Positions 27,289 through 35,451 of a DNA stretch of 64,000 bases are shown here, piece by piece. The notes beneath the pieces are model-generated. The model did not search any database and had not been told where the DNA came from. It saw only the letters and a list, made by a program, of their open reading frames with translations. The position numbers and the translations under genes are program-made. Position 1 is the stretch's first letter. Each line of letters starts with the position of its first letter. Origin of the DNA: Comamonas sp. lk (lineage in GTDB: Bacteria; Pseudomonadota; Gammaproteobacteria; Burkholderiales; Burkholderiaceae_C); assembly GCF_900564145.1 (NCBI RefSeq), contig NZ_UOOB01000001.1:3722754-3786753 (forward strand), written 5' to 3'.

Positions 27289-28157
27289 TTCATCTTCCCC
27301 AGTTCCAGATTCAGCGCCTTGGCCGTCTGGCGTACCACGTCATAGGCCTGGTCGTTGGTGGGAGCAAAGCCGTTCAACTCACCACGATCACCCCAGGGCA
27401 GGCCTTTGATTTCGGCCAGTGCGGCTGCCACTTTCTGCTTGGTGGCCGCATCCAGGCTCCTGCGCCAGGCCATAGGCGATTCGGGGATGGGCTGCGAGCG
27501 CCAGACGATCTGGAAATCCTCGGCCTTCACATGGCCCTTGGCCACGGCGGTTTGAAAAATGGGATCGGCCACAGCCGCTGCATCGACCTTGCCGTTGGCC
27601 ACCGCCATGATGCTGGCGTCATGCGAGCCCGAGAAGATCACGCGGGAGAAGTATTTGTCGGTATCCACGCCCTCGCCCTTGAGGCCGGCCTTGGGAAACA
27701 GATGGCCCGATGCCGAGCTGGGGTCCACAAAGGCAAAGGTCTTGCCCTGCAGCGCGGCCACGCTGGCCGGTCCCTTGTCCTTCTTGCTGATGATCAGGCT
27801 TTGGTACGAGCTTTTGCCCGACTTCTTGGCCACGGGAATGGCAAAGGCCTCGGCATGGGCCAGTTGGCTGGCCAGCACATAGGAGAACGGGCCGAAGTAA
27901 GCCACGTCGATCTTGCCCGAGCGCATGGCCTCGATCACGCCGTTGTAGTCATTGGCCACAAAGGGCTTGACCTTCATGCCGGTCTTGGCGGCCAGCTGGT
28001 CCATCACCTGCTGGCTGGCGCGCATCATGGCCTGGGCGTCTTCCGATGGAATCAGGCCCACACGCAGTTCGGTGGGCTGCTGTGCCCAGGTGCCTGTCGC
28101 CACCAGGGCCAGGCTTGCGGCTGCGCCTTGCAGCCAGGCTTTACGGGTCATCTTCAT
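27285..28157 (-). CDS. phnD: Periplasmic phosphonate-binding protein
   Basis: A 290-residue protein. ATG 28157 is chosen because AAGGA lies about 8 bases upstream; ATG 28166 and the far upstream start would overlap that site. The signal peptide (KMTRKAWLQGAAASLALVAT) is probably cut after TWA. The mature part has RVGLIPSEDAQAMM and DVAYFGPFSYVLA, typical of PhnD, which captures 2-aminoethylphosphonate or similar ligands. It is first in the run phnDCE-adh-phnX. Confidence 0.95.
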   Translation of the reverse strand: MKMTRKAWLQGAAASLALVATGTWAQQPTELRVGLIPSEDAQAMMRASQQVMDQLAAKTGMKVKPFVANDYNGVIEAMRSGKIDVAYFGPFSYVLASQLAHAEAFAIPVAKKSGKSSYQSLIISKKDKGPASVAALQGKTFAFVDPSSASGHLFPKAGLKGEGVDTDKYFSRVIFSGSHDASIMAVANGKVDAAAVADPIFQTAVAKGHVKAEDFQIVWRSQPIPESPMAWRRSLDAATKQKVAAALAEIKGLPWGDRGELNGFAPTNDQAYDVVRQTAKALNLELGKMK

Positions 28158-28228
28158 GTGGTCCATCCTTTGCGTTGACTTCGTTTGCAGCGGCATTGGC
28201 CCTGCGTTGGAGTCAATGGTAGGGACGA

Positions 28229-28245
28229 CATATTTCTGCAATATG
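28229..28245. promoter_or_regulatory. LysR-type T-N11-A site in the phn intergenic region
   Basis: CATATT and AATATG are complementary around a 5-base centre, fitting a LysR box. A second short symmetric word (TGAAAGTTTCA) follows directly. It sits between the divergent phnD and LysR genes. Confidence 0.55.
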
Positions 28246-28303
28246 AAAGTTTCAGAATTGGTTTAAACAGCTTCCATAGATCAAACCTTGAGATGAAATT
28301 TTC

Positions 28304-29155
28304 ATGAGTACCGCCCGCTACCGCGCCCTGATTGCCGTGGCCCAGCAAGGCAGCCTGAGCGCCGCTGCCCGCACCCTGGGCGTGAGCCAGCCCACCATTT
28401 CCAGCCAGATCGCAGCACTGGAGCGGCAAAGCCAGATCGAGCTTTTTCACCGCCAGGGCTATCGCATGAGCTTGACCGGCGCCGGCCGCAAGTTGCTGCT
28501 GCTGGCGCAAAAGCTGCTGGCGCTGGAGTCCGAAGCCGAGTATTTTTTGCGCGACTCCGGCAAGCTCAATCAGGGCGAGTTGAAGATAGGCGCCGTGGGC
28601 CCGTTTCATGTGATCGAGATGGTGGCCGCCTACCGGGCACGCTATCCCGGCATGCAGCTATCGATTCGCATGGGCAACTCCCAGCAGGTGTTGCAGGATC
28701 TGGAGAACTACAGCACCGATGTGGCCGTGCTGGCCGGCCTGTATGAGCGACCCGAGCTGATGGCCCGCGAATATGCGCGCCACGCCATCATTGTGTTTGC
28801 CCATGTGGAGCACCCGTTTGCGCGGCGCCAGCAGATCGATATCCGCGAGCTGCAAGGCCAGCCCCTGCTGCTGCGCGAGCAGGGATCGACCACGCGCACC
28901 GCCATGGAGGCCGCGCTGCAGGCCGCAGGCGTCAAGCCCCAGCTGAGCCTGGAGATAGGCAGCCGCGAAGCCATACGCGAAGCCGTGGCGCGCGGCCTGG
29001 GTCTGGGTGCCGTGTCGGAAGCCGAATTCATTGCCGATGCCCGCTTCAAGCCCGTGCGCATTGCAGGCGATCCGGCCAGCACCACCACCTATGTGTATTG
29101 CATGAAGGAGCGCAGCGAGAGTTTGCTGGTGCGCTCCTTCCTCGATGCAAGTTGA
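28304..29155 (+). CDS. LysR-family regulator, probably of the phn operon
   Basis: A 283-residue LysR protein, slightly short. The HTH is at about residues 15-45 (GSLSAAARTLGVSQPTISSQ, then IAALERQSQIELFHRQG). The effector domain is LysR-type. It is divergent from phnD with a candidate LysR box between them, so control of phosphonate uptake and breakdown is likely. The inducer is unknown. Confidence 0.92.
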   Translation: MSTARYRALIAVAQQGSLSAAARTLGVSQPTISSQIAALERQSQIELFHRQGYRMSLTGAGRKLLLLAQKLLALESEAEYFLRDSGKLNQGELKIGAVGPFHVIEMVAAYRARYPGMQLSIRMGNSQQVLQDLENYSTDVAVLAGLYERPELMAREYARHAIIVFAHVEHPFARRQQIDIRELQGQPLLLREQGSTTRTAMEAALQAAGVKPQLSLEIGSREAIREAVARGLGLGAVSEAEFIADARFKPVRIAGDPASTTTYVYCMKERSESLLVRSFLDAS

Positions 29156-29167
29156 GGCGGGGCAGAA

Positions 29168-30820
29168 TCAGTCCGTGAACGAGGACACGGCCGCCGGCAG
29201 GCGTGGAGCTTCCCAGTGATAGGGATGGGCCAGCACATTGCGCCCCACAGCCTGGCCCTGCCATTTCAGTGCCAGCAAATCGGCCAGAGTCCAGGCGGCC
29301 CAATCCGAGCGAAAAGGCCTTTTTGCCACCTCCTCGGAAACGCTACCCAAAGCATTCGCCTGCCAGACGATGGCCGGAATGCGGTAGCCGCCCGCAGTGC
29401 CCGGGCTATGCCCTACATGGTTGCCGACATGGCCGACCTCCTGACCATGGTCTGACAAATACATCCAGGCCACATGGTTTTGGGGCTTGGCGATATCTCT
29501 GGTCAGCTGCAGCATTTTCGATACCACCGAGTCGTGATAGAGCAGCGCCGAGTCGTACTCCTCGCGGAGATGGCGCACCCAGGCAGAGCGGCCATTTTTT
29601 TCCATCTGCACATCGACCGCATCCACATCGTCGTCAAAGGGATTCTGCCCTTTGGGAAATCTCAGCCGGTAATGCGGATGCGCGCCCAGCATGTGGACGA
29701 TCACAAACTTGCGCTCGGACGAGGACTCATTGAGCGCCGTGTGCAGCTCATCGAGCATCTCCTCATCCAGCGAAGCCGTGGAGCGCCCCGGTGTCTTGTT
29801 GACCATCTGCATCACATCCGCCAGCCTGGCATGCTGCTGTTCAATGGCGACATCGTCATGATTGCTGATCCACCACACCTTGTACCCCGCCGCTCTAGCC
29901 AGGGATACCAGATGCTGCGAATCCACCGCATCCGGCGCACCGAAAGAGAACAGATTGCGCACGGCGGGCAAGGTGCTGGCATCCACCGACCAGGCATTGC
30001 GCAACACCGTCAGCTGCTCACCCAGCTGCTGCTGATGCACTCGCAGACCCGGATTGGTCATGCGTCCATAGCCATAGAGCGAGAGATTGTCGCGATTGAT
30101 GCTTTCCGTCAGAACCAGCACCACCGTGGAAGGCTCCTCGCGCCCAACCACAGGCTTGGCAGCCGTGGCACGTGCCAGCATCTGCTCTCGCCCCTGCTGC
30201 TGGTTGAGCCAGCTCTTCTGCAGCGTCTGCAACGACTGACTCCATTGCACCCAGAACACGGCCGGATACAAGCGGCGCCAGGGCTTGCTGGTGTATGCCA
30301 GCAAGCAGAACAACACGAGGATCAAACACAGAGCTTGACTCCCTCTGCCCGGAGCAGACAGTTGTCGTGTGGACTTGCCGGTCAGATACAACACGGCTGC
30401 AGCCACTGCGACAAAAATCGCTGCAAACAAGGCCGCGCTGCGCCAATGCATGGACAGATATTCCGAGCCTTCGCGCCAATTGGTGTTGGCCATTGCGCCA
30501 AGCACCAGGGCACTGTCAGGCGCTGCGCCATAGGCATCCATCAGATAGATACGCACACCGGCATCCACCACAAACAGCATGATCCAGGCCCACACCAGAA
30601 TGCGTCTGGCCCGCTGCCACGCGGCACTGCGCACCGGCCAGCTGAGCCAGACCAGAGCCGGCGCCATCAGAACGAACAGCTGTACAACGCGACGCCCTTC
30701 ATGCCCGAGCACCAATAAGAACAGGGTTGTGCAGCCCAGCATGAAAACAGCCGGCCACGATGCGCGCACGCGGCCGAGCGAAGACATATCGGGCCGGTAG
30801 GAAATCGAAGAAGCACTCAT
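29168..30820 (-). CDS. Membrane sulfatase-fold transferase (EptA/CptA phosphoethanolamine-transferase-like)
   Basis: A 550-residue protein starting at ATG 30820. About five membrane segments occupy the first 200 residues, followed by a periplasmic alkaline-phosphatase-fold domain. Motifs are LVLTESINRDNLSLYGYGRM (metal site), DASTLPAVRNLFSFG (likely catalytic Thr), HMLGAHPHYRLRFP and YLSDHGQEVG. The family moves phosphoethanolamine onto lipid A core or related glycans. It is closer in pattern to CptA/EptC than to EptA because the usual SCGTATA word is absent. The acceptor is unknown. It is monocistronic. Confidence 0.82.
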   Translation of the reverse strand: MSASSISYRPDMSSLGRVRASWPAVFMLGCTTLFLLVLGHEGRRVVQLFVLMAPALVWLSWPVRSAAWQRARRILVWAWIMLFVVDAGVRIYLMDAYGAAPDSALVLGAMANTNWREGSEYLSMHWRSAALFAAIFVAVAAAVLYLTGKSTRQLSAPGRGSQALCLILVLFCLLAYTSKPWRRLYPAVFWVQWSQSLQTLQKSWLNQQQGREQMLARATAAKPVVGREEPSTVVLVLTESINRDNLSLYGYGRMTNPGLRVHQQQLGEQLTVLRNAWSVDASTLPAVRNLFSFGAPDAVDSQHLVSLARAAGYKVWWISNHDDVAIEQQHARLADVMQMVNKTPGRSTASLDEEMLDELHTALNESSSERKFVIVHMLGAHPHYRLRFPKGQNPFDDDVDAVDVQMEKNGRSAWVRHLREEYDSALLYHDSVVSKMLQLTRDIAKPQNHVAWMYLSDHGQEVGHVGNHVGHSPGTAGGYRIPAIVWQANALGSVSEEVAKRPFRSDWAAWTLADLLALKWQGQAVGRNVLAHPYHWEAPRLPAAVSSFTD

Positions 30821-31004
30821 CAAGCAAGCGGCCGGTTTGAGGCCGGGTCAAAAAAACAGTTGATCAAGCAGGAGAAATCCACACGCGCTGTTGAGCACAG
30901 TCGGTCGGATGCCGCGCAGGCAGGCTCCGCATTCTGCGCGCAGGCAAATTGTCGGGTCGGCGGCGGGGCAAGCGCAGGGCTAGAGTGCCTGCGACACCTT
31001 CGCT

Positions 31005-32108
31005 TTAAAACAGGCTTTGCTGGCCGGAGAGATTCGCCGCATGGTAGTGGCTGCAGTCCAGCATCACCCGCTCGCGGTTCAGCCCCAGCTTGCGGCAAGC
31101 CAGTGCAAAGCGCTGGCCCAGCATATCGGCCCAGACCCCGCTGCCCTTCATGCGCTGGCCAAACTGGCTGCTATAGACCTTGCCTGCGGCCCGGCCCTCC
31201 TCGCTGATGCCGTGCAGATCACGCACGCGCTCCATCACACGTTGGGCACGGTCGGGGTAATGCAGCTTCAGCCACTCTTCAAACAGCGGCGCCCCTTCCC
31301 AGGGCAGACGCAGCACGGCGTAGAAAGCCTGGCGTGCGCCGGCGTCGCTGGCGGCTGCCAGCACCTGCTCCAGATCGTCATTCAGAAATGGAATCTGCGG
31401 CGCCAGGCTGACACCTACGGGCACACCGGCCTCGGCCAGCGTACGAATCGTGCGCAAGCGTCGATGCGGCGCTGCGGCCCGCGGCTCCAGCTGTCGGGCC
31501 AATTCGGGTTGCAAGGTGGTCAGGGTGACATAGACGGCCACCAGGTTTTGCCGGGCCAGCGGCACCAGCAAATCCAGGTCCCGCTCCACGCCACTACCCT
31601 TGGTGACTATGGAAAACGGATGCCTGGCCTGGCCCAGCACTTCGATGACACGACGGGTCAGGCCCACGTCACGCTCTATGGGCTGGTAGCAATCGGTGAC
31701 CGAGCCCAGCATGATGGGCGCCGCCACATGGCTGGGCTTGCTGAGTTCGGCGCGCAGCACCTCCACAAAGTTGCTCTTGGCAACCAGCCGGGTTTCAAAA
31801 TCCAGCCCCGGCGAATAGCCCAGATAGCTGTGCGTGGGCCGGGCATAGCAATAAATGCAACCGTGTTCACAGCCGCGATAGGGATTGAGCCCCAGGTGAT
31901 AGGGCAGATCGGGCGAGTCATGGCGGCTGAGCGCGGACTTGCACTGCTCCCATTCCAGCTGCGTGCGCAAGGCCGGCAGCTCTTCCCCATCACCCGCCTG
32001 CTCCCAGCCATCGTCAAACTCCAGCCTCTCATCCTTGGCAAAGCGATGCGCCATGAAGCTGGCCGCACCACGGCCTTTGAGCGGCTGCGCAGGCCGCACA
32101 AAAGTCAT
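31005..32108 (-). CDS. SplB-like (PA0069-type) radical SAM protein, LexA box upstream
   Basis: A 367-residue radical SAM protein. The 4Fe-4S site is CEHGCIYC, preceded by LGLNPYRG and followed by YARPTHSYLG. The family (COG1533, related to spore photoproduct lyase) is often annotated as DNA repair but its reaction is unproven. ATG 32108 is preferred: an upstream ATG at 32156 lies only 5 bases from a LexA box that should overlap the promoter. The conserved N-terminal PLKGRGAASF then lies close to the start, as I recall for PA0069. The alternative start adds 16 residues. Confidence 0.88.
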   Translation of the reverse strand: MTFVRPAQPLKGRGAASFMAHRFAKDERLEFDDGWEQAGDGEELPALRTQLEWEQCKSALSRHDSPDLPYHLGLNPYRGCEHGCIYCYARPTHSYLGYSPGLDFETRLVAKSNFVEVLRAELSKPSHVAAPIMLGSVTDCYQPIERDVGLTRRVIEVLGQARHPFSIVTKGSGVERDLDLLVPLARQNLVAVYVTLTTLQPELARQLEPRAAAPHRRLRTIRTLAEAGVPVGVSLAPQIPFLNDDLEQVLAAASDAGARQAFYAVLRLPWEGAPLFEEWLKLHYPDRAQRVMERVRDLHGISEEGRAAGKVYSSQFGQRMKGSGVWADMLGQRFALACRKLGLNRERVMLDCSHYHAANLSGQQSLF

Positions 32109-32160
32109 GGCACTGAAGGGCTCGTTCGAGCTGGAGTCTGGTGGCTTTGGCATCAAACAA

Positions 32161-32176
32161 CTGTATATAAATACAG
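32161..32176. promoter_or_regulatory. LexA box (SOS operator)
   Basis: CTGTATATAAATACAG matches the CTGT-N8-ACAG consensus, with the TA-rich centre of the strongest known sites. A possible -35 (TTGCTC) lies just upstream on the minus strand, so the box would overlap the -10 of the radical SAM gene promoter. Confidence 0.8.
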
Positions 32177-32399
32177 TTATTTGAGCAATCCGGCCACGAC
32201 TACCCTTTTGACCGGCAGGTCAATGTCTTGTGCGTATTTGAATGGGATCTGAATCAAACAAGCTCACACCCCAGTATTTGAAAGCACAAAAAGCTATCAA
32301 TTAAGGAGCAAAACCAAAGATCCAGTAGCATTCAATCCGCACTGCGGGGGTGCGAGATCGCTAGGACATTTCGGCCATTGCCAGCACAATCAGGGCAAC

Positions 32400-32419
32400 G
32401 CACCAAGTTGGTGCTTTTT
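32400..32419 (+). terminator. First terminator-like hairpin in the rnk leader
   Basis: GCACC and GGTGC enclose AAGTT and are followed by TTTTTA. The stem is short, so it may act weakly or as part of an attenuator. Confidence 0.5.
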
Positions 32420-32429
32420 AGATGCCTTG

Positions 32430-32458
32430 GCCCGGACAACACCGTTGCCCGGGCTTTT
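32430..32458 (+). terminator. Second, stronger terminator hairpin in the rnk leader
   Basis: GCCCGG pairs with CCGGGC, and inside it CAAC pairs with GTTG around a 3-base loop; TTTTG follows. It lies 66 bases before the rnk ATG, in the same orientation, as expected of a transcription attenuator. Confidence 0.65.
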
Positions 32459-32523
32459 GTCCGTTTGCGCTTGGCGCATAGAAAGCGGGTACGGGCCACA
32501 CCATCTTGCAAGGGAGTCACACC

Positions 32524-32931
32524 ATGGAGCGCAAGCCCCACATCACTTTGTCGTCCTTGGATCTGGATCGCATTGAAAATCTGCTGGAAAAGAACAACAG
32601 CCCATTTCCCGGCCGCGATGCGCTGGAGGCCGAACTCGAGCGCGCCGATGTACTCGATCCCAAGGACATGCCGCCCCAGGTGGTGACCATGAATTCCACC
32701 GTGCGCTTCACCATGCTGGAGTCCGGCAAGAGCAACACTCTGACCCTGGTCTACCCCAAGGAAATGGACGGCTCGCCTGACAAGATCTCCATCTTCGCCC
32801 CCGTGGGCATTGCGCTGCTGGGTCTGTCGGTCGGCGATGAGTTCAAGATGCCCAGCCCCACGGGCCAGGTGACGGTGCGCGTGGATGCCATCGAATTCCA
32901 GCCCGAGAGCGCTGGCGAGCTGCACCGCTGA
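32524..32931 (+). CDS. rnk: Regulator of nucleoside diphosphate kinase
   Basis: A 135-residue GreA-like protein. The start at ATG 32524 follows GGGAG. The N-terminal coiled coil is short (ITLSSLDLDRIENLLEKNN), and the C-terminal FKBP-like domain holds TLVYPKEMDGSPDKISIFAP and VGIALLGLSVGDEF. Rnk binds RNA polymerase near the secondary channel and influences nucleotide pools. It is followed by a terminator shared with the convergent acyltransferase gene. Confidence 0.95.
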   Translation: MERKPHITLSSLDLDRIENLLEKNNSPFPGRDALEAELERADVLDPKDMPPQVVTMNSTVRFTMLESGKSNTLTLVYPKEMDGSPDKISIFAPVGIALLGLSVGDEFKMPSPTGQVTVRVDAIEFQPESAGELHR

Positions 32932-32954
32932 GTTGCCAAGCGCATAGCCGCCCC

Positions 32955-32987
32955 AAAAAAAAGCAGCTGATTGAAGCTGCTTTTTTT
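32955..32987. terminator. Bidirectional terminator between rnk and the acyltransferase gene
   Basis: AAAAAAAAGCAGCT and AGCTGCTTTTTTT form a stem with A and T runs on both sides, so it can end transcription in either direction. Confidence 0.9.
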
Positions 32988-33009
32988 GTGGGTGATGGCC
33001 GAAGCCCGC

Positions 33010-34182
33010 CTAGCGCAGGCCGGCCAGCAAAGTCGTCAGCATGCCGGCACCGATCAGGCCAGCCTGCCAGCGCAAGGCCTGGCTCCAGGAGGTGACATGG
33101 CGCTCCACCGTCTGATAGAGCAGATAGCCTGCGGCAAGCGAAAGCGCAAAGGCAAAGCCCATGCCGCCGATGGCAGCTTGCACCGAGTCAGGCCAGAGAT
33201 TGCTGACCACGGCATTGACCAGCAGGCACATGGAAAAGTGGATGAGAAAGACCGAGTAAGAAATCTCGCCCAGACGGCGCAGCGCTGTCAGTCCCTTCCA
33301 GCTGGCAACGCGCTCGGTGCGCAGGCAGACGATCAGCAGCAAGGCCGTGACGCCCGCCAAAAAGATGCGATCGCGCCACTCCAGCACCAAAGCGCCCATC
33401 ACCATGGCGGCAATCAGCATGGCCCAGCTCCAGGCCGTGCTGCGCTTGTCGGCGGCCACGGCCCAAAAAGCCATCATGCCTATGCCATAGGCGCCCAGAA
33501 AGTAGATCGCCCAGACATCCAGGTCGGCGTCGAGATTGAAGGCGAACAGCGAAGCCGCTGTGCCCGCCACCACCAGCGCCTGCATGCCGGTGATGGCCCA
33601 GGGCCACCAACGGGCCAGGGCTTGCTCGCCTGTGCGCTGCACCAGGCGCTCACGCAGCCAGCGCATGGCAGCCAGCACCAGAACGCTCAAGGCAAACAGC
33701 TGAAAATCGATGGACACATACCAGACACCGGCCGAGAGCGACTCTTCGCCCAGAATGCCTTCCAGCAGCAAGGCATGGGTGAACAGCTGCCACAGATCCG
33801 GGTCGGCCGAAACCGAGGCGTGATCAAACCAGGGGCGAATCGCAGCCGAGATGACGATGGTGGCCATCAGCGCCACGGCATAGGGCACGACCAGGCGCAC
33901 AAAGCGTTTACCGATCTTGGCCCAGGGAGCGTCAAAACGGGCCAGGCCTTGCGGCGCCAGGCTGACTGCCGCCAGGTAGCCGCCCAGCACCAGAAAGATC
34001 TGCACCGCCATGCGGGCGTATTCATATAGCCAGTCCAGCACCTCGGGCAGAGCCGAGTGGGCCACTTCGGACATGGGACCGTAGAACGCCAGGTGGTGCC
34101 AGACGATGGCCGCACAGGCCAGGCCCTTGGTGCAATCAATCAGCGCGCTGCGTGAATGGGAGGATATTGAACTATTAGCCAT
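33010..34182 (-). CDS. Acyltransferase 3 family membrane protein
   Basis: A 390-residue protein with about ten membrane segments. The catalytic His region IVWHHLAFYG near residue 28-37 and VQIFLVLGGYLAAVSL are family hallmarks. Members O-acetylate or succinylate surface glycans, using a cytoplasmic acyl donor. No C-terminal SGNH domain is present. There are no glycan synthesis genes beside it, so the acceptor is unknown. Confidence 0.9.
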   Translation of the reverse strand: MANSSISSHSRSALIDCTKGLACAAIVWHHLAFYGPMSEVAHSALPEVLDWLYEYARMAVQIFLVLGGYLAAVSLAPQGLARFDAPWAKIGKRFVRLVVPYAVALMATIVISAAIRPWFDHASVSADPDLWQLFTHALLLEGILGEESLSAGVWYVSIDFQLFALSVLVLAAMRWLRERLVQRTGEQALARWWPWAITGMQALVVAGTAASLFAFNLDADLDVWAIYFLGAYGIGMMAFWAVAADKRSTAWSWAMLIAAMVMGALVLEWRDRIFLAGVTALLLIVCLRTERVASWKGLTALRRLGEISYSVFLIHFSMCLLVNAVVSNLWPDSVQAAIGGMGFAFALSLAAGYLLYQTVERHVTSWSQALRWQAGLIGAGMLTTLLAGLR

Positions 34183-34457
34183 CTAACCTGGTTCTCAACC
34201 TGCAGCGCTACACACGGCAAGCCAAGCGAGCTCCTAGCCAGAAAAGACAGCGTAAGAAACCCGACACGTAATAAAAGGAAGGGGCGATTTTGCGCTCAAT
34301 CCCGACAATTTGCTGACAGCGCCTCGACTTTTCTGAAACAAGCCACAAAAGGCTCGCCAAAGCGCAACAGCTCAGAGCCCGGTCAAAGGCTGGGCAGATT
34401 GCTCTTGCTTGATCCAGCACCCCACTGAAAACGCTTGGCACAGGCACAATTGAGGCC

Positions 34458-35033
34458 ATGACGCAAGCCAAACCGCTTTCAGAGCTGAGCCGCCAATTTG
34501 TTTCACACTTTGGTGAAATGGGCAGCCGATGGGGCATCAACCGTACCGTGGGGCAGATCTATGCCCTGCTGTTTCTGTCCGCCCAGCCTCTGAATGCCGA
34601 CCAGATCGCCGAGACACTGGAGTTTTCCCGCTCCAACGTGAGCATGGGCCTCAAGGAATTGCAGGCCTGGCGACTGGTGCAGCTACGCCACCAGCCCGGT
34701 GACCGGCGCGAGTATTTCCAGGCGCCCCAGGATGTGTGGGAGATTTTCAAGCGCCTGGCCGAAGAGCGCCGCCGCCGCGAGATCGAACCCACCCAATCCA
34801 TGCTGCGCGCCGCCATGCTGGAAGAGGTGGGCACCGACGAGGAACGCTATGCCCAGCAGCGCATGCGCGAGATGCATGAGCTGATCGACAAGCTGATGAA
34901 CTGGTTTGATGACGTGCAGCGCCTCTCGCCCGAGACGGCCATGCAGCTCATGGGCATGGGCGCCGCCGTGACCCGGCTGCTGGATTTGAAAGACAAGATC
35001 ACCGGCGCCGGTCGCGGCAAGGCATCCGAGTAA
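34458..35033 (+). CDS. GbsR/MarR-family regulator
   Basis: A 191-residue winged-HTH protein. The HTH spans about residues 30-80 (LNADQIAETLEFSRSNVSMG, with LRHQPGDRREYF as the wing). A C-terminal helical region of about 90 residues with ERRRREIEPTQ probably dimerises. It is convergent with the cyd operon, not divergent, so control of cyd genes is possible but not shown. A dispersed repeat and a bidirectional terminator follow. Confidence 0.88.
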   Translation: MTQAKPLSELSRQFVSHFGEMGSRWGINRTVGQIYALLFLSAQPLNADQIAETLEFSRSNVSMGLKELQAWRLVQLRHQPGDRREYFQAPQDVWEIFKRLAEERRRREIEPTQSMLRAAMLEEVGTDEERYAQQRMREMHELIDKLMNWFDDVQRLSPETAMQLMGMGAAVTRLLDLKDKITGAGRGKASE

Positions 35034-35040
35034 TTAAAAA

Positions 35041-35090
35041 AATACGCTGTAGTGCTTGATATATAAGCGCTTTAAGCTATCAATTCAAAA
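35041..35090. repeat. Dispersed AGCTAT/AAGCGCTT repeat
   Basis: AATACGCTGTAGTGCTTGAT is followed by ATAAGCGCTTTAAGCTAT and CAATTCAAAAGC. It lies just after the GbsR-type gene and before the terminator. Confidence 0.65.
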
Positions 35091-35097
35091 GCAATAC

Positions 35098-35133
35098 AAA
35101 AGGCCACCCGGTTTTTACCGGGCGGCCTTTTTG
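35098..35133. terminator. Bidirectional terminator between gbsR-type gene and cydX
   Basis: GGCCACCCGG and CCGGGCGGCC pair with one mismatch around TTTTTA, with AAAA before and TTTTT after. It can serve both converging units. Confidence 0.85.
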
Positions 35134-35154
35134 CGCTGGCTGAAGTCAGCGAAC

Positions 35155-35295
35155 TCAGACCTGGCCGGCCGACTCCGTCTCCTTCAAGATGCGGCGGCGG
35201 GTGGCCTCGTCATCCATCAGCTCATACCACATGGCATTGAGCACGGCAAAAGCCGCAGCCAGGGGCAGTCCCAGAATCCACGCGAAGTACCACAT
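35155..35295 (-). CDS. cydX: Cytochrome bd oxidase small subunit CydX
   Basis: A 46-residue single-pass membrane protein that starts MWYFAWILGL, the classical CydX N-terminus, followed by a hydrophobic helix to about residue 24 and a charged tail (DDEATRRRILKETE). AAAGGA lies 6 bases before the ATG at 35295. CydX stabilises the haems of the CydAB complex. It is the last gene of the cyd run, 156 bases after cydB, and that gap holds a GC-rich repeat. Annotation pipelines may miss it because of its size. Confidence 0.92.
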   Translation of the reverse strand: MWYFAWILGLPLAAAFAVLNAMWYELMDDEATRRRILKETESAGQV

Positions 35296-35361
35296 ACAAA
35301 ATCCTTTCTAACAATTCGTTCATCACACACATTGCAAGCGAGTCAACATGAATGAAACCGG

Positions 35362-35451
35362 CGATCTCCAAGCCAGAGACAGCTAGCAAGAGCCGCCTCG
35401 CAGCGAGGCTGTCGTCCCCACTGGGGAAGGCGCTCAGCGCCTCAGGGGGAG
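35362..35451. repeat. GC-rich multi-hairpin element between cydB and cydX
   Basis: Three short palindromes follow one another: CCTCGCAGCGAGG (35396-35408), TCCCCACTGGGGA (35415-35427) and AGGCGCTCAGCGCCT (35428-35442), then AGGGGGAGTC up to the cydB stop. The string closely resembles an intergenic element I recall from other Comamonadaceae genomes. It could reduce transcription into cydX or protect the cydB mRNA end. Confidence 0.55.

Larger units (their letters stand above)
32177..32523. other. Intergenic region and rnk leader
   Basis: These 347 bases hold no supported gene. At 32276-32312 there is a weak partial copy of the dispersed repeat (AAAAAGCTATCAATT). At 32400-32458 there are two terminator-like hairpins, described separately, 66 bases or more before the rnk start. 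The stretch probably holds the rnk promoter and a long 5' leader. Confidence 0.5.
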
